NCBI RefSeq assembly: GCF_006440675.2
Contig: NZ_CP083951.1
Span: 3,381,501-3,445,500 of the forward strand
Source: Mesorhizobium sp. B2-8-5
GTDB lineage: Bacteria; Pseudomonadota; Alphaproteobacteria; Rhizobiales; Rhizobiaceae
Reading direction: 5' to 3'
DNA: 64,000 nt
Made by a program: the position numbers and the translations under genes. This document shows, in pieces, positions 26,237 to 38,156 of the stretch. How positions within the stretch are numbered: the stretch's first letter is position 1; each line of letters starts with the position of its first letter. The notes under the pieces are model-generated. The model did no database searches and had not been told where the DNA came from. It was given only the letters and a program-made list of their open reading frames with translations.

Positions 26237-27577
26237 ATGTCAGTCCGCCGTCTCGCAGATGCCAGTGTCCAGCCAGCCTCCTTTGCCTTCAACAAGGCGA
26301 ACGCGGCGGCGGCGCAGCAGTGGATCGCCAAATACCCGAAGGGTCGCGAACAGTCGGCTATCATCCCGTTGCTGATGATCGCGCAGGAGCAGGAAGGCTG
26401 GGTCACCAAGGCGGCGATCGAGACGATCTCCGACATGCTCGGCATGCCGCGCATCCGCGGCCTCGAAGTCGCGACCTTCTACACGCAGTACCAGCTCAAT
26501 CCGGTCGGCACCCGCGCCCATATCCAGGTCTGCGGCACCACGCCCTGCATGCTGCGCGGCTCGGAAGCGCTGATGGATGTGTGCCGGTCAAAAATCCATC
26601 ACGACCAGTTCCACACCAACGACAAGGGCACGCTGTCGTGGGAGGAGGTCGAATGCCTCGGCGCCTGCGTCAACGCGCCGATGGTCATGATCTTCAAGGA
26701 CACGTTCGAGGACCTGACGCCCGAGCGGCTGGCCGAAATCATCGATCTCTACGATGCCGGCAAGGGCGCCGAGGTCAAGCCTGGACCGCAGAACGGCCGC
26801 CACGGCTCCGAGCCGGCCGGTGGCTTGAAGACGCTGACCAGCGAAAAGGCGATCCTGAAATCGACGCGTGACAAGGAAGCCAAGGCGGCGGCGAAAGCCG
26901 CCAAGGATGCCGCCGCGGCAGCACCGGCTGCTCCTGCCGCCGTCGTCTCGCAGGCGGCACCTGCCTCAGCACCGGCATCCGCTGCGCCAGCAGCTTCGGC
27001 GCCGGCCGCCTCAGGCCCGGTTGCGCCGTCAAAATCCAGCAAGCCGAAGACCCATGCGGCTGAAACCAGCCCGGCGCTCAACACGCCGTCGCCGGTCAAG
27101 GTCGCTCCGGCCACCGAGAACGGCGCCAGCGTCAGGGCGCCGCGCCATTCGGCCGCCAACGCCAACCAAGCCGATCCGGAAGTCGAAGCGGTTTCCAAGC
27201 CACGCAGCGGGCCGAAGACAAAGGCCGAACCGGCCTCCGCTTTCAAGGCGCCGGAAACCAAGCAGCCTGTCGCCAAGACAGCCAAACCTTCGCTCGACGA
27301 CAATAACCGGCCCGCCGGCATCGAGCGCCCGGCAACGGTCGACGATCTCAAGCTGATCTCCGGCGTCGGCCCGAAGATCGAAGGCACCCTGCATTCGTTG
27401 GGCATCTACACCTTCGCGCAGGTCGCCTCCTGGAAGAAGGCCGAGCGCGAATGGGTCGACGGCTATCTCAGCTTCCACGGCCGCATCGATCGCGACGACT
27501 GGGTGAAACAGGCCAAGGCGCTCGCCAAGGGCGGCGTCGCCGAATACATCCGCGTCTTCGGCAAGAAGCCGGTCTGA
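26237..27577 (+). CDS. nuoE: NADH-quinone oxidoreductase subunit E with a long C-terminal extension
   Basis: 446 residues; the 24-kDa core is about 200. The N-terminal thioredoxin-like domain binds the 2Fe-2S cluster N1a through C99, C104, C140 and C144 (CGTTPC, CLGAC). From about residue 215 an Ala/Pro/Lys-rich low-complexity linker of some 150 residues leads to a C-terminal helix-hairpin-helix-like domain (368-440) with [20 protein letters not shown] and [13 protein letters not shown]. The same domain ends the protein at 28968-29648. The extension is known in rhizobial NuoE; its use is unclear. Confidence 0.94.
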   Translation: MSVRRLADASVQPASFAFNKANAAAAQQWIAKYPKGREQSAIIPLLMIAQEQEGWVTKAAIETISDMLGMPRIRGLEVATFYTQYQLNPVGTRAHIQVCGTTPCMLRGSEALMDVCRSKIHHDQFHTNDKGTLSWEEVECLGACVNAPMVMIFKDTFEDLTPERLAEIIDLYDAGKGAEVKPGPQNGRHGSEPAGGLKTLTSEKAILKSTRDKEAKAAAKAAKDAAAAAPAAPAAVVSQAAPASAPASAAPAASAPAASGPVAPSKSSKPKTHAAETSPALNTPSPVKVAPATENGASVRAPRHSAANANQADPEVEAVSKPRSGPKTKAEPASAFKAPETKQPVAKTAKPSLDDNNRPAGIERPATVDDLKLISGVGPKIEGTLHSLGIYTFAQVASWKKAEREWVDGYLSFHGRIDRDDWVKQAKALAKGGVAEYIRVFGKKPV

Positions 27578-27587
27578 GGGACGAAAA

Positions 27588-28892
27588 ATGCTTCAGGACA
27601 AAGACCGCATCTTCACCAACATCTACGGCCTCTTCGACACGTCGCTGGCTGGCGCGCAGTCGCGCGGCATCTGGGACGATACGCCTGGCCTCATCGCCAA
27701 GGGGCGCGACTGGATCGTCAACGAGATGAAGGCGTCCGGCCTGCGCGGCCGTGGCGGCGCCGGCTTCCCGACCGGATTGAAATGGTCGTTCATGCCGAAG
27801 CAGAGCGACGGCCGGCCAAGCTATCTCGTCATCAACGCCGATGAATCCGAGCCCGGCACCTGCAAGGACCGCGATATCCTGCGCAACGATCCGCACACGC
27901 TGGTCGAGGGCGCGCTGGTCGCCGGCTTCGCCATGGGCGCGATCGCCGCCTACATCTATGTGCGCGGCGAGTTCATCCGCGAGCGCGAGGCGCTGCAGCG
28001 CGCCATCGACGAGGCTTACGCGGCCAAGCTGATCGGCAAGAACAACACCTCCGGCTACGACTTCGAAGTCTACATGCATCACGGCGCCGGCGCCTATATC
28101 TGCGGCGAGGAGACCGCGCTGCTCGAAAGCCTGGAAGGCAAGAAGGGCCAGCCGAGGCTGAAGCCGCCATTCCCGGCCAATGTCGGCCTCTATGGCTGCC
28201 CGACCACCGTCAACAACGTCGAGTCGATTGCGGTGGCGCCGACCATCCTGCGCCGCGGCGCCGCCTGGTTCTCGTCCTTCGGCCGCCCGAACAATGCCGG
28301 CACCAAGCTGTTCTGCGTGTCGGGCCATGTCAACAATCCGTGCACTTTCGAAGAGGCGATGTCGATCCCGTTCCGCGAGTTGATCGAGGAGCATTGCGGC
28401 GGCATCCGCGGCGGCTGGGACAATCTGCTCGCGGTCATCCCGGGCGGTGCTTCGGTGCCGCTGGTGCCGGCCGAGCAGATCATGGACGCGCCGATGGATT
28501 TCGATGCGCTGCGCGACCTCAAATCCGGCCTCGGCACGGCTGCTGTCATCGTCATGGACAAGTCGACGGATATCGTGAAGGCGATCGCCAGGCTTTCCTA
28601 CTTCTACAAGCATGAGAGCTGCGGCCAGTGCACGCCGTGCCGCGAAGGCACCGGCTGGATGTGGCGGGTGATGGAGCGTCTGGTGCGCGGCGAGGCGCAG
28701 AAGCGCGAGATCGACATGCTGCTCGACGTCACCAAGCAGGTCGAGGGTCACACGATCTGCGCGCTGGGCGACGCGGCCGCCTGGCCGATCCAGGGCCTGA
28801 TGCGGCATTTCCGCGGCGAGGTGGAACGCCGCATCGACGAGTTTTCGCGCAACGCGCACCGGGCCGAGCCGGTGATGGTCGCGGCGGAATAA
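27588..28892 (+). CDS. nuoF: NADH-quinone oxidoreductase subunit F
   Basis: 434-residue NADH-binding subunit with FMN and cluster N3. Evidence: [16 protein letters not shown] (nucleotide site), [14 protein letters not shown] (FMN) and [15 protein letters not shown] for the 4Fe-4S cluster. Ten bases after nuoE. Confidence 0.97.
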   Translation: MLQDKDRIFTNIYGLFDTSLAGAQSRGIWDDTPGLIAKGRDWIVNEMKASGLRGRGGAGFPTGLKWSFMPKQSDGRPSYLVINADESEPGTCKDRDILRNDPHTLVEGALVAGFAMGAIAAYIYVRGEFIREREALQRAIDEAYAAKLIGKNNTSGYDFEVYMHHGAGAYICGEETALLESLEGKKGQPRLKPPFPANVGLYGCPTTVNNVESIAVAPTILRRGAAWFSSFGRPNNAGTKLFCVSGHVNNPCTFEEAMSIPFRELIEEHCGGIRGGWDNLLAVIPGGASVPLVPAEQIMDAPMDFDALRDLKSGLGTAAVIVMDKSTDIVKAIARLSYFYKHESCGQCTPCREGTGWMWRVMERLVRGEAQKREIDMLLDVTKQVEGHTICALGDAAAWPIQGLMRHFRGEVERRIDEFSRNAHRAEPVMVAAE

Positions 28893-28967
28893 GACTTCGA
28901 AATACGGGCTTGGCCCGAAGACTGAAAAACTGGGGCGGGCACACGAAGAAACGACCAGGAGATTTCT

Positions 28968-29648
28968 ATGGCGCCGTATTCGATACCCTACCCGTTCATG
29001 CCTGATTTGGACCAACTCGAGAAGATGAACCAGGACCTGACCAAGATGATGCCGAAGGAGATGGCCAGTGCCGTCAACCTTCTGGCGCATCCGGTCGCGG
29101 GTGCCGCGGCGATGTCGGCTCTCAGCATCGGTCTCGCCAACCATGCCGTCGGCATGTGGATGGGCGCCTTCACCGGCGCGCTGGAAGCTTCGCAGCGCAT
29201 GTTCCAGCCGTTCCTCGACGATCTCGAGGCGCAGAGCGAAGCGGCCGCCAACGCGTCCAAGGCGCGCAAGGCGACCGAGACGCTGATCGCCAAGGCGCAG
29301 ACCTTCGCCAAGGATGTGACCGACATCGCGGCGAACGCGACCGAGAAGGCGCTCGACGCGACCGGGGCCGATATTGTCGCCCAACCGGCCGCGACCGGGC
29401 TGATGCCCGAGGATTTCAGGCAGCCGAAGGCCGTCGACAAGCCGGCGAAGCCTTCGGACCTGAAGGCGATTTCGGGCATCGGACCGAAGCTGGAGAAGGT
29501 GCTCAACGGTCTCGGCATCTGGACCTATGGCCAGATCGCCGCCTGGACGTCGGAAGAGATCGCCTGGGTGGAAGATTATCTGTCGCTCGCCGGCCGCATC
29601 GGCCGCGACGACTGGACTGCGCAAGCGGCGGCGCTCGCGGCCAAGTGA
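28968..29648 (+). CDS. Nuo-operon protein with helical region and C-terminal helix-hairpin-helix domain
   Basis: 226 residues of unknown function. Residues about 15-135 are helical with a hydrophobic patch (AGAAAMSALSIGLANHAVGMW) and heptad-like Ala/Lys-rich segments, resembling phasin-like proteins. The C-terminal 65 residues (LKAISGIGPKLEKVLNGLGIW ... GRIGRDDWTAQA) are a clear paralogue of the NuoE tail. AGGAG sits eight bases before the ATG. Its place between nuoF and nuoG suggests an accessory or assembly role, or a link between complex I and another helix-hairpin-helix partner; this is inference. Confidence 0.8.
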   Translation: MAPYSIPYPFMPDLDQLEKMNQDLTKMMPKEMASAVNLLAHPVAGAAAMSALSIGLANHAVGMWMGAFTGALEASQRMFQPFLDDLEAQSEAAANASKARKATETLIAKAQTFAKDVTDIAANATEKALDATGADIVAQPAATGLMPEDFRQPKAVDKPAKPSDLKAISGIGPKLEKVLNGLGIWTYGQIAAWTSEEIAWVEDYLSLAGRIGRDDWTAQAAALAAK

Positions 29649-29657
29649 ATTGAAATA

Positions 29658-29683
29658 CCGGGCGCGGCTCAAGCCGCGCCCGG
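29658..29683 (+). promoter_or_regulatory. Perfect GC-rich hairpin between two nuo-operon genes
   Basis: CCGGGCGCGGC (29658-29668) and GCCGCGCCCGG (29673-29683) form an 11-bp stem with a TCAA loop, ten bases after the upstream stop codon and 38 before nuoG. There is no T run, so it more likely protects or marks a cut mRNA end than stops transcription. Confidence 0.6.
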
Positions 29684-29721
29684 AAAGATAGATTGCGGAC
29701 ATCCGCAGGGATTTGAGGCGA

Positions 29722-31803
29722 ATGGCAAAGCTAAAGGTCGACGGGAAAGAGATCACGGTACCCGACCATTACACGCTGCTGCAGGCGGCCGAGGACGCCG
29801 GCGCGGAAGTGCCGCGCTTCTGCTTCCACGAGCGGCTGTCGATCGCCGGCAATTGCCGCATGTGCCTGATCGAGGTGAAGGGCGGTCCGCCCAAGCCGCA
29901 GGCGTCCTGCGCCATGGGCGTGCGCGACCTGCGTCCCGGCCCGAATGGCGAGCCGCCGGAAATCTTCACCAACACGCCGATGGTCAAGAAGGCCCGCGAA
30001 GGCGTGATGGAATTCCTGCTGATCAACCATCCGCTCGATTGCCCGATCTGCGACCAGGGCGGCGAGTGCGACCTGCAGGACCAGGCGATGGCGTTCGGCG
30101 TCGATTCCTCCCGCTATCACGAGAACAAGCGCGCGGTCGAAGACAAGTATATCGGCCCGCTGGTCAAGACGGTGATGAACCGTTGCATCCACTGCACGCG
30201 CTGCGTCCGCTTCACCACCGAGGTCGCCGGCATTTCCGAGCTCGGGCTGATCGGCCGCGGCGAGGATGCCGAGATCACCACCTATCTCGAACAGGCGATG
30301 ACCTCCGAGCTGCAGGGCAATGTCATCGACCTTTGCCCGGTCGGCGCGCTGACCTCAAAGCCGTTCGCGTTCCAGGCGCGGCCGTGGGAACTGACCAAGA
30401 CGGAATCGATCGACGTCATGGATGCAGTCGGCTCGGCGATCCGCGTCGACAGCCGCGGTCGCGAGGTGATGCGCATCCTGCCGCGCGTCAACGAACAGGT
30501 GAACGAGGAGTGGATTTCCGACAAGACCCGCTTCATCTGGGACGGTCTGCGCACGCAGCGCCTCGACCGCCCCTATGTGCGCAAGAACGGCAAGCTGGCG
30601 CCGGCAAGCTGGGCGGAAGCCTTCGCCGCCATCAAGGACGAGGTGGGCAAGGCGACGCCCGAGCGGATCGGCGCGATCGCCGGCGACCTCGCGGCGGTCG
30701 AGGAAATCTACGCGCTCAAGCTTTTGATGGCGGCGCTCGGCTCGAAGAACATCGACTGCCGCCAGGATGGCGCCGCGCTCGATCCGTCGCTCGGCCGCGC
30801 CAGCTACATCTTCAATCCGACCATCGAAGGCATCGAGCAGGCCGACGCGGTGCTGATCATCGGCGCCAATCCGCGCTTCGAAGCCTCGGTGCTCAATGCC
30901 CGCATCCGCAAGCGCTGGCGCGTCGGCAACCTGCCGGTCGGCGTGATCGGCGAGATCGGCGACACCCGCTATGACTATGAGCTGATCGGCGCCGGCCCCG
31001 AATCCCTGAAGGGCCTCGCCGACGGCAACGGCAAATTCTTCGAGGTGCTGAGCAAGGCCACGCATCCGCTGATCATCGTCGGCCAGGGCGCGCTGGCGCG
31101 CACGGACGGCGCGGCGGTGCTCGGCCAGGCGGCAAAGCTCGCGGCCGCTGTCAACGCGGTCACCGCCGACTGGAACGGCTTTGCCGTGCTGCACAACGCC
31201 GCGGCAAGAGTCGGCGGCCTCGATGTCGGCTTCGTGCCGGGCGAGGGCGGCAAGGATGTCGCCAGCATGCTGGGCGATACCGATGTGCTCTTCCTGCTTG
31301 GCGCCGACGAGATCGACATGGCCAGGACCGGCGGCGCCTTCGTCGTCTATATCGGCACGCATGGCGATGCCGGCGCGCATCGCGCCAATGTCATCCTGCC
31401 GGCCGCCGCCTACACCGAGAAGTCCGGCACCTATGTCAACACGGAAGGCCGCGTGCAGCAGACCAACCGCGCCGGCTTCGCCCCTGGCGAGGCGCGCGAG
31501 GACTGGGCGATCCTGCGGGCGCTCTCCGACGTGCTCGGCAGGAAGCTGCCCTTCGATTCGCTGGCGCAGTTGCGCGCCAAGCTCTATGGCGAGTTCCCGC
31601 ATCTCGCCCGCATCGACCAGGTGCTGGCCGGCAGCGCCGACGATGTCGCCAAGGCGGCGAAGCTCGGCGGCCGGCTGAACAAGGGCACTTTCACCTCGCC
31701 GGTGAAGGACTTCTATCTCACCAACCCGATCGCGCGGGCGTCGGCCGTGATGGCCGAGTGCTCGGCGTTGGCCAAGAGCGGCTTCAAGCAGGCGGCGGAA
31801 TAA
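29722..31803 (+). CDS. nuoG: NADH-quinone oxidoreductase subunit G
   Basis: 693-residue 75-kDa-type subunit. The N-terminal ferredoxin-like domain binds a 2Fe-2S cluster ([15 protein letters not shown]); [15 protein letters not shown] and [10 protein letters not shown] bind further clusters. The C-terminal molybdopterin-oxidoreductase-like domain is of the short alphaproteobacterial type. ATG 29722 is preferred to the codon three residues upstream. Confidence 0.97.
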   Translation: MAKLKVDGKEITVPDHYTLLQAAEDAGAEVPRFCFHERLSIAGNCRMCLIEVKGGPPKPQASCAMGVRDLRPGPNGEPPEIFTNTPMVKKAREGVMEFLLINHPLDCPICDQGGECDLQDQAMAFGVDSSRYHENKRAVEDKYIGPLVKTVMNRCIHCTRCVRFTTEVAGISELGLIGRGEDAEITTYLEQAMTSELQGNVIDLCPVGALTSKPFAFQARPWELTKTESIDVMDAVGSAIRVDSRGREVMRILPRVNEQVNEEWISDKTRFIWDGLRTQRLDRPYVRKNGKLAPASWAEAFAAIKDEVGKATPERIGAIAGDLAAVEEIYALKLLMAALGSKNIDCRQDGAALDPSLGRASYIFNPTIEGIEQADAVLIIGANPRFEASVLNARIRKRWRVGNLPVGVIGEIGDTRYDYELIGAGPESLKGLADGNGKFFEVLSKATHPLIIVGQGALARTDGAAVLGQAAKLAAAVNAVTADWNGFAVLHNAAARVGGLDVGFVPGEGGKDVASMLGDTDVLFLLGADEIDMARTGGAFVVYIGTHGDAGAHRANVILPAAAYTEKSGTYVNTEGRVQQTNRAGFAPGEAREDWAILRALSDVLGRKLPFDSLAQLRAKLYGEFPHLARIDQVLAGSADDVAKAAKLGGRLNKGTFTSPVKDFYLTNPIARASAVMAECSALAKSGFKQAAE

Positions 31804-31805
31804 GC

Positions 31806-32849
31806 ATGGAAACCTTCTTCTTCCTCTATGTGGCGCCGGCGCTCTGGATTCTGGCCGAGTCGGTGCTCCTCATCGTCGTGTTGCTGATCGGCGTCGCCTA
31901 CCTGCTCTATGCCGACCGCAAGATCTGGGCGGCGGTGCAATTGCGGCGCGGCCCGAACGTCGTCGGTCCGTGGGGAACGCTGCAGGCCTTTGCCGATCTT
32001 CTGAAATTCGTCTTCAAGGAGCCGGTGATCCCGTCGGGCGCCAACAAGGGCGTGTTCCTTCTGGCGCCGCTGGTGTCGGCGGTGCTGGCGATCTCGGCCT
32101 GGGCGGTCATTCCGGTCAACGAGGGATGGGCGATCGCCAACATCAATGTCGGCATCCTCTATGTCTTCGCCATCTCCTCGCTCGAGGTCTACGGCGTGAT
32201 CATGGGCGGCTGGGCCTCGAACTCCAAATACCCGTTCCTCGGCGCGCTGCGCTCGGCCGCGCAGATGGTGTCCTACGAAGTCTCGATCGGCTTCGTCATC
32301 GTCACCGTGCTGCTCTGCGTCGGCTCGCTCAACCTCTCCGACATCGTCATGTCGCAGCAGGACGGTCTCGGCACCAAGCTCGGCCTGCCCAACACCTTCC
32401 TCGACTGGCACTGGCTGTCGCTGCTGCCGATGTTCGTGGTGTTCTTCATCTCTGCGCTGGCCGAGACCAACCGCCCGCCTTTCGATCTTGTGGAGGCGGA
32501 ATCGGAACTCGTCGCCGGCCATATGGTTGAATATTCGTCGACGCCGTTCCTGCTCTTCTTCCTCGGCGAGTATGTCGCCGTCGTCCTGATGTGCGCGCTG
32601 GCGACCATCCTGTTCCTCGGCGGCTGGCTGCCCCCGTTCAACTTCGCGCCCTTCACCTGGGTACCGGGCGTTATCTGGTTCGTGCTGAAGATCTGCCTGA
32701 TGTTCTTCATGTTCTCGATGGTGAAGGCTTTCGTGCCGCGCTACCGCTACGACCAGCTGATGCGGCTGGGCTGGAAAGTATTCCTGCCGATCTCGCTGTT
32801 CATGGTCGTGGCCACCGCGGCCTTCCTCAAGATCACAGGGTTTGCGTGA
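31806..32849 (+). CDS. nuoH: NADH-quinone oxidoreductase subunit H
   Basis: 347-residue membrane subunit at the quinone channel, eight helices. [23 protein letters not shown] and [21 protein letters not shown] are the family's signatures. Two bases after nuoG; its stop overlaps the next small gene. Confidence 0.97.
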   Translation: METFFFLYVAPALWILAESVLLIVVLLIGVAYLLYADRKIWAAVQLRRGPNVVGPWGTLQAFADLLKFVFKEPVIPSGANKGVFLLAPLVSAVLAISAWAVIPVNEGWAIANINVGILYVFAISSLEVYGVIMGGWASNSKYPFLGALRSAAQMVSYEVSIGFVIVTVLLCVGSLNLSDIVMSQQDGLGTKLGLPNTFLDWHWLSLLPMFVVFFISALAETNRPPFDLVEAESELVAGHMVEYSSTPFLLFFLGEYVAVVLMCALATILFLGGWLPPFNFAPFTWVPGVIWFVLKICLMFFMFSMVKAFVPRYRYDQLMRLGWKVFLPISLFMVVATAAFLKITGFA

Positions 32850-33106
32850 TGGGCGATATCTCCGCAGGTTTTGTGGGAGCTGTTGCTGGCTTACTTGTTG
32901 CCTTTCTCGGCAATGTTGTTGTGCTGCCTTACGTGTTGCGACAGCAGGGACAGAGGATCTCCGCAAATTATCAAGTTCCCGTATTTGGTTGGGACATGCG
33001 GAAAGTGGCGTCGCTCACGCGAGTTGCGTATCGCTTTATGATGCCGATCCTGTTCGGGTTTGTTGGCGCTGTCGCCGCAATTCAATTATTTGGGGGTGCT
33101 GAATGA
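32849..33106 (+). CDS. Small two-helix membrane protein between nuoH and nuoI
   Basis: 85 residues, not recognised. Two hydrophobic helices, at about 7-27 ([19 protein letters not shown]) and 63-82 ([20 protein letters not shown]), are separated by a polar segment with [17 protein letters not shown]. The start overlaps the nuoH stop (TGATG) and its stop overlaps the nuoI ATG, so it is fully coupled. Its bases are clearly less GC-rich than its neighbours, with many GTT, TTA and CAA codons. It may be an accessory subunit of the membrane arm. Confidence 0.72.
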   Translation: MGDISAGFVGAVAGLLVAFLGNVVVLPYVLRQQGQRISANYQVPVFGWDMRKVASLTRVAYRFMMPILFGFVGAVAAIQLFGGAE

Positions 33107-33594
33107 GTGCTCTGGCCCAGGCCGCAAAGTCGCTGCTGCTGAAGGATTTCGTCAGCGCCTTCTTCCTTTCGATGCGCCAGTTCTTCGCGCCGAAGGAAAC
33201 GATCAACTATCCGCATGAGAAGGGGCCGACCAGCCCGCGCTTCCGTGGCGAGCATGCGCTGCGCCGTTACCCGAACGGCGAGGAACGCTGCATCGCCTGC
33301 AAGCTCTGCGAAGCGATCTGCCCGGCGCAGGCCATCACCATCGAAGCCGGGCCGCGCCGCAATGACGGCACGCGCCGCACCGTGCGCTACGACATCGACA
33401 TGGTGAAATGCATCTATTGCGGCTTCTGCCAGGAAGCCTGCCCCGTCGACGCCATCGTCGAGGGGCCGAATTTCGAATTCGCGACCGAGACGCGCGAGGA
33501 GCTTTACTACAACAAGGAAAAGCTGCTGGCGAACGGCGATCGCTGGGAGCGGGAGCTGGCGCGCAACATCGCGCTCGACTCGCCCTATCGCTGA
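33103..33594 (+). CDS. nuoI: NADH-quinone oxidoreductase subunit I
   Basis: 163-residue 23-kDa-type subunit with two 4Fe-4S clusters (N6a and N6b): [12 protein letters not shown] and [13 protein letters not shown]-terminal amphipathic helix for membrane contact. ATGA overlap with the small gene before it. A 127-base gap with no gene I can support follows before nuoJ. Confidence 0.97.
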   Translation: MSALAQAAKSLLLKDFVSAFFLSMRQFFAPKETINYPHEKGPTSPRFRGEHALRRYPNGEERCIACKLCEAICPAQAITIEAGPRRNDGTRRTVRYDIDMVKCIYCGFCQEACPVDAIVEGPNFEFATETREELYYNKEKLLANGDRWERELARNIALDSPYR

Positions 33595-33721
33595 CATTTG
33601 ACGCATGGACGGGGCGAGGGGCCTCGTCTAAGGAACACGCGGCTTCGCTACCGGAGGCGGAACGAAGCCACAGACAATGGAGAGGGCGAATGTCCAATCC
33701 GACAGGAACCCGGGGGAACCC

Positions 33722-34342
33722 ATGCTGAGTGGATTAGAGGCGGCCTTTTTCTACCTCTTCGCCTTTATCGCCGTGGCGTCGGCCTTCATGGTCATTTCGT
33801 CGCGCAACCCCGTGCATTCCGTGCTGTTCCTGATCCTCACCTTCTTCAACGCCGCCGGCCTGTTCATGCTGACCGGCGCCGAGTTCCTGGCGATGATCCT
33901 GCTCGTCGTCTATGTCGGCGCGGTGATGGTGCTGTTCCTGTTCGTCGTCATGATGCTCGACGTCGACTTCGCCGAGATGAAGCAGGGCGCGCTGCAATAC
34001 GCGCCGATCGGCGCGCTGGTCGGGCTGATCCTGGCGGCGGAACTGATCGTCGTGCTCGGCGGCTACACATTTGCGCCGCAGCTTGCCTCGACGGTCGCCA
34101 AGGCAACGCCGGATCTCGCCACGCGCTCCAACACGGCGGCGCTCGGCGACATCCTCTATACGGACTACCTCTATTATTTCCAGATTTCCGGCCTGGTGCT
34201 GCTGGTCGCCATGATCGGCGCCATCGTCTTGACGCTGCGCCACAAGGAAGGCGTCAAGCGGCAGTCGATCGCCGCGCAGGTCGGCCGCACGCCGGCGACG
34301 GGCATGGAAATCCGCAAGGTCAAATCGGGCGAGGGCATCTGA
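33722..34342 (+). CDS. nuoJ: NADH-quinone oxidoreductase subunit J
   Basis: 206-residue membrane subunit with five helices. [20 protein letters not shown] and [19 protein letters not shown] (pi-bulge helix) are typical. An ATG with GGGGGAA upstream fixes the start; the open frame continues upstream without family sequence. Confidence 0.96.
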   Translation: MLSGLEAAFFYLFAFIAVASAFMVISSRNPVHSVLFLILTFFNAAGLFMLTGAEFLAMILLVVYVGAVMVLFLFVVMMLDVDFAEMKQGALQYAPIGALVGLILAAELIVVLGGYTFAPQLASTVAKATPDLATRSNTAALGDILYTDYLYYFQISGLVLLVAMIGAIVLTLRHKEGVKRQSIAAQVGRTPATGMEIRKVKSGEGI

Positions 34343-34343
34343 G

Positions 34344-34652
34344 ATGGTCGTCGGCATTGCACATTATCTGACCGTATCGGCGATCCTGTTCACGCTCGGC
34401 GTGTTCGGCATCTTCCTGAACCGCCGCAACATCATCGTCATCCTGATGTCGATCGAGCTCATCCTGCTTGCGGTCAACATCAACTTCGTCGCTTTCTCGG
34501 CGGCGCTGCATGACCTCGTCGGACAGGTCTTTGCCCTGTTCGTGCTGACGGTCGCGGCGGCCGAGGCCGCGATCGGTCTTGCCATTCTTGTCGTCTTCTT
34601 CCGCAACCGCGGCTCGATCGCGGTCGAAGACGTGAGCGCGATGAAGGGTTGA
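34344..34652 (+). CDS. nuoK: NADH-quinone oxidoreductase subunit K
   Basis: 102-residue, three-helix proton-channel subunit. [20 protein letters not shown] carries the conserved membrane glutamate, and a second is in [12 protein letters not shown]. It begins one base after the nuoJ stop. Confidence 0.97.
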   Translation: MVVGIAHYLTVSAILFTLGVFGIFLNRRNIIVILMSIELILLAVNINFVAFSAALHDLVGQVFALFVLTVAAAEAAIGLAILVVFFRNRGSIAVEDVSAMKG

Positions 34653-34663
34653 CGGGAACCACC

Positions 34664-36637
34664 ATGTATCAGGCTATCGTCTTCCTTCCGCTGCTTGGCT
34701 TCCTGATTGTCGGCCTGTTCGGCAATTCGCTCGGCGCCAAGGCTTCCGAATACATCACCTCCGGCTTCCTGGTGATCGCGGCTGTGCTGTCGTGGATCGC
34801 CTTCTTCGCCGTCGGCTTCGGCCATGGCGAGGTGTTCACAGTGCCAGTGCTGCGCTGGATCCAGTCGGGCGGCATCGACGCGTCGTGGGCGCTCAGGATT
34901 GATACGCTGACGGTGGTGATGCTGGTCGTCGTCAACACGGTGTCGGCGCTGGTTCACATCTATTCGATCGGCTACATGCACCACGATCCGAACCGTCCGC
35001 GCTTCTTTGCCTATCTGTCGCTGTTCACCTTCGCGATGCTGATGCTGGTGACGGCCGATAACCTCATCCAGATGTTCTTCGGCTGGGAGGGCGTCGGTCT
35101 CGCCTCCTATCTCTTGATCGGCTTCTGGTACAAGAAGCCGTCGGCCAATGCGGCGGCGATCAAGGCTTTCGTCGTCAACCGCGTCGGCGACTTCGGCTTC
35201 GCGCTCGGCATTTTCGGCGTCTTCGTGCTGTTCGGCTCGGTCAATCTCGGCACCATCTTCGCCAATGCGGCCTCCTTCCTGCCGGCCGAAGGCGCGCCGG
35301 CGGGCGCTGCCGTGCTCACTTTCCTCGGCCACGCGCTCGACAAGCAGTCGGCGCTGACCGTGGTCTGCCTGCTGCTCTTCATGGGCGCCATGGGCAAGTC
35401 GGCGCAGGTGCCGCTGCACACCTGGCTGCCGGACGCCATGGAAGGCCCGACGCCGGTCTCCGCGCTCATCCACGCGGCGACCATGGTGACCGCCGGCGTG
35501 TTCATGCTAGCAAGGCTCTCGCCGCTGTTCGAGCTGTCGCATACGGCGCTGACCGTTGTCACCTTCATCGGCGCCTTCACCGCCTTCTTCGCGGCGACGG
35601 TCGGCCTGGTCCAGAACGACATCAAGCGCGTCATAGCCTATTCGACCTGCTCGCAGCTCGGCTATATGTTTGTGGCGCTCGGCGTCGGCGCTTATGGCGC
35701 GGCGATCTTCCACCTGTTCACGCATGCGTTCTTCAAGGCGCTGCTGTTCCTCGGCTCCGGCTCGGTCATCCACGCTGTCTCCGACGAGCAGGACATGCGC
35801 AAGATGGGCGGCCTTCGCAATCTGATCCCGAAGACCTACTGGATGATGGTCATCGGCACGCTGGCGCTGACGGGCGTCGGCATTCCGGCGACGGTGATCG
35901 GCACCGCCGGCTTCTTCTCCAAGGACGCCATCATCGAAACCTCCTTCGCCAGCCACAATGCGGTCGCCGGTTTCGCCTTTATCCTGCTGGTGGTCGCCGC
36001 CTGCTTCACCAGCTTCTACTCCTGGCGGCTGATCTTCATGACCTTCCATGGCGAGCCGCGTGCCAGCCACGAGGTCATGCACCATGTCCATGAATCGCCG
36101 CCGGTGATGCTGGTGCCGCTCTATGTGCTGGCCGCCGGCGCGCTGTTCGCGGGTATCATCTTCCACGGCGCTTTCATCGGCGAAGGCTATGGCGAGTTCT
36201 GGAAGGCGTCGTTGTTCACGCTGCCGGACAACCACATCCTGCACGAGATCCACGAATTGCCGTTGTGGGTGGAATTGGCGCCGTTCGTCGCCATGGTGAT
36301 CGGCCTGCTGGTCGCCTGGCAGTTCTATATCCGCAAGCCGGAGACGCCGAGGGAACTGGCGGCTAACCATCGCGGCCTTTACGCCTTCCTGCTCAACAAG
36401 TGGTATTTCGACGAGCTATACGACTTCCTGTTCGTGCAGCCGGCCAAGCGTCTCGGCCGCTTCCTGTGGAAGACCGGTGACGGCACGATCATCGACGGTC
36501 TCGGCCCGGACGGCATCTCGGCGCGCGTCGTCGACGTCACCAACCGGGTCGTCAAGCTGCAGACCGGCTACCTCTATCACTACGCCTTCGCCATGCTGAT
36601 CGGCGTGGCCGCTCTCGTCACCTGGATGATGCTCTGA
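34664..36637 (+). CDS. nuoL: NADH-quinone oxidoreductase subunit L
   Basis: 657-residue antiporter-like proton pump with the lateral helix. Key parts are [19 protein letters not shown] (conserved Glu), [20 protein letters not shown] (conserved Lys/His path) and [16 protein letters not shown] 34664 is chosen over a TTG inside the nuoK end. Its stop overlaps the nuoM ATG. Confidence 0.97.
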   Translation: MYQAIVFLPLLGFLIVGLFGNSLGAKASEYITSGFLVIAAVLSWIAFFAVGFGHGEVFTVPVLRWIQSGGIDASWALRIDTLTVVMLVVVNTVSALVHIYSIGYMHHDPNRPRFFAYLSLFTFAMLMLVTADNLIQMFFGWEGVGLASYLLIGFWYKKPSANAAAIKAFVVNRVGDFGFALGIFGVFVLFGSVNLGTIFANAASFLPAEGAPAGAAVLTFLGHALDKQSALTVVCLLLFMGAMGKSAQVPLHTWLPDAMEGPTPVSALIHAATMVTAGVFMLARLSPLFELSHTALTVVTFIGAFTAFFAATVGLVQNDIKRVIAYSTCSQLGYMFVALGVGAYGAAIFHLFTHAFFKALLFLGSGSVIHAVSDEQDMRKMGGLRNLIPKTYWMMVIGTLALTGVGIPATVIGTAGFFSKDAIIETSFASHNAVAGFAFILLVVAACFTSFYSWRLIFMTFHGEPRASHEVMHHVHESPPVMLVPLYVLAAGALFAGIIFHGAFIGEGYGEFWKASLFTLPDNHILHEIHELPLWVELAPFVAMVIGLLVAWQFYIRKPETPRELAANHRGLYAFLLNKWYFDELYDFLFVQPAKRLGRFLWKTGDGTIIDGLGPDGISARVVDVTNRVVKLQTGYLYHYAFAMLIGVAALVTWMML

Positions 36638-38142
36638 TGACCGACTGGCCAATCCTCTCGCTGGTCACCTTCCTGCCGCTGGTTGGTGTTCTGCTCATCT
36701 TGTTCATCGACGATGACAATGAGAACGCGCGCCGCAACATCCGCGCCATCGCTTTCATCACGACGGCGTTCACCTTCGTCATCTCGCTGTTCATCTGGAT
36801 GGGCTTCGACAATTCGCAGGCCGGCTTCCAGTTCGTCGAGAAGCACGCCTGGCTGGATTCGGGCATCTCCTACCACATGGGCGTCGACGGCATTTCGATG
36901 CTGTTCGTCATCCTGACCACCTTCCTGATGCCGTTCTGCATCCTGGCCTCCTGGGAAGCGATCGAGAAGCGGGTCAAGGCCTATATGATCGCCTTCCTGA
37001 TCCTCGAGACGCTGATGATCGGCGTGTTCTGCGCGCTCGACATCGTCTTGTTCTACGTCTTCTTCGAGGCCGGCCTGATCCCGATGTTCATCATCATCGG
37101 CGTCTGGGGCGGCAAGCGCCGTGTCTATGCCTCGTTCAAGTTCTTCCTCTATACGCTCGCCGGCTCGGTGCTGATGCTGCTCGCCATCATGGCGATGTTC
37201 TTCCAGTCGGGCACCACCGATATCCCGACGCTTTTGACGCATAATTTCCCGGCCGGCATGCAGACCTGGCTGTGGCTCGCCTTCTTCGCCTCCTTCGCGG
37301 TGAAGATGCCGATGTGGCCGGTGCACACCTGGCTGCCCGACGCCCACGTCGAGGCGCCGACCGCCGGTTCGGTCATCCTGGCCGGCATCCTCCTGAAGAT
37401 GGGAGGGTACGGCTTCCTGCGCTTCTCGCTGCCGATGTTCCCGGAGGCATCGGCGATGTTCGCGCCGCTGGTGTTCACGCTCTCGGTCGTTGCCATCATC
37501 TACACCTCGCTGGTGGCGCTGATGCAGGAGGACATGAAGAAGCTGATCGCCTATTCGTCGGTAGCCCACATGGGCTTCGTCACCATGGGCATCTTCGCGA
37601 TGAACCAGGAAGGCGTGCAGGGCGCGATCTTCCAGATGCTCAGCCACGGCCTCGTCTCAGGCGCGCTGTTCCTGTGCGTCGGCGTCATCTACGACCGCAT
37701 GCATACGCGCGAGATCGACGCCTATGGCGGCCTCGTCAACAACATGCCGAAATACGCGACCGTGTTCATGATCTTCACCATGGCCAATGTCGGCCTGCCG
37801 GGCACCAGCGGCTTCATCGGCGAATTCCTGACCATGCTCGGCGTGTTCAAGGTCAACACCTGGGTGGCGTTCTTCGCCGCCACCGGCGTTATCCTGTCGG
37901 CGGCGTATGCGCTGTGGCTCTATCGCCGAGTGATCTTCGGCGCGCTGACCAAGGACAGCCTGAAAAACCTGCTCGATCTGTCGCCGCGCGAGAAGGCGAT
38001 CGTCTATCCGCTGGTGGTGCTGGTGATCTTCTTCGGCGTCTACCCGGCGCCGGTGTTCGACGCGACGGCCGCTTCGGTCAAGACGCTCGTCACCAACGTC
38101 ACCGCATCCATCAATTCCGCGCAGACCGCGGCGGCGAACTGA
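36637..38142 (+). CDS. nuoM: NADH-quinone oxidoreductase subunit M
   Basis: 501-residue antiporter-like subunit, 14 helices. [20 protein letters not shown] has the proton-pathway glutamate; [20 protein letters not shown] and [12 protein letters not shown] are intact. Confidence 0.97.
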   Translation: MTDWPILSLVTFLPLVGVLLILFIDDDNENARRNIRAIAFITTAFTFVISLFIWMGFDNSQAGFQFVEKHAWLDSGISYHMGVDGISMLFVILTTFLMPFCILASWEAIEKRVKAYMIAFLILETLMIGVFCALDIVLFYVFFEAGLIPMFIIIGVWGGKRRVYASFKFFLYTLAGSVLMLLAIMAMFFQSGTTDIPTLLTHNFPAGMQTWLWLAFFASFAVKMPMWPVHTWLPDAHVEAPTAGSVILAGILLKMGGYGFLRFSLPMFPEASAMFAPLVFTLSVVAIIYTSLVALMQEDMKKLIAYSSVAHMGFVTMGIFAMNQEGVQGAIFQMLSHGLVSGALFLCVGVIYDRMHTREIDAYGGLVNNMPKYATVFMIFTMANVGLPGTSGFIGEFLTMLGVFKVNTWVAFFAATGVILSAAYALWLYRRVIFGALTKDSLKNLLDLSPREKAIVYPLVVLVIFFGVYPAPVFDATAASVKTLVTNVTASINSAQTAAAN

Positions 38143-38156
38143 CTGGGGAATAGACC

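Noticed and set aside
27468..29756. A 762-codon minus-strand open frame across nuoF and the following gene
   Set aside because: Typical antisense shadow rich in Arg, His and Asp; the plus strand encodes NuoF with intact cluster and FMN motifs.
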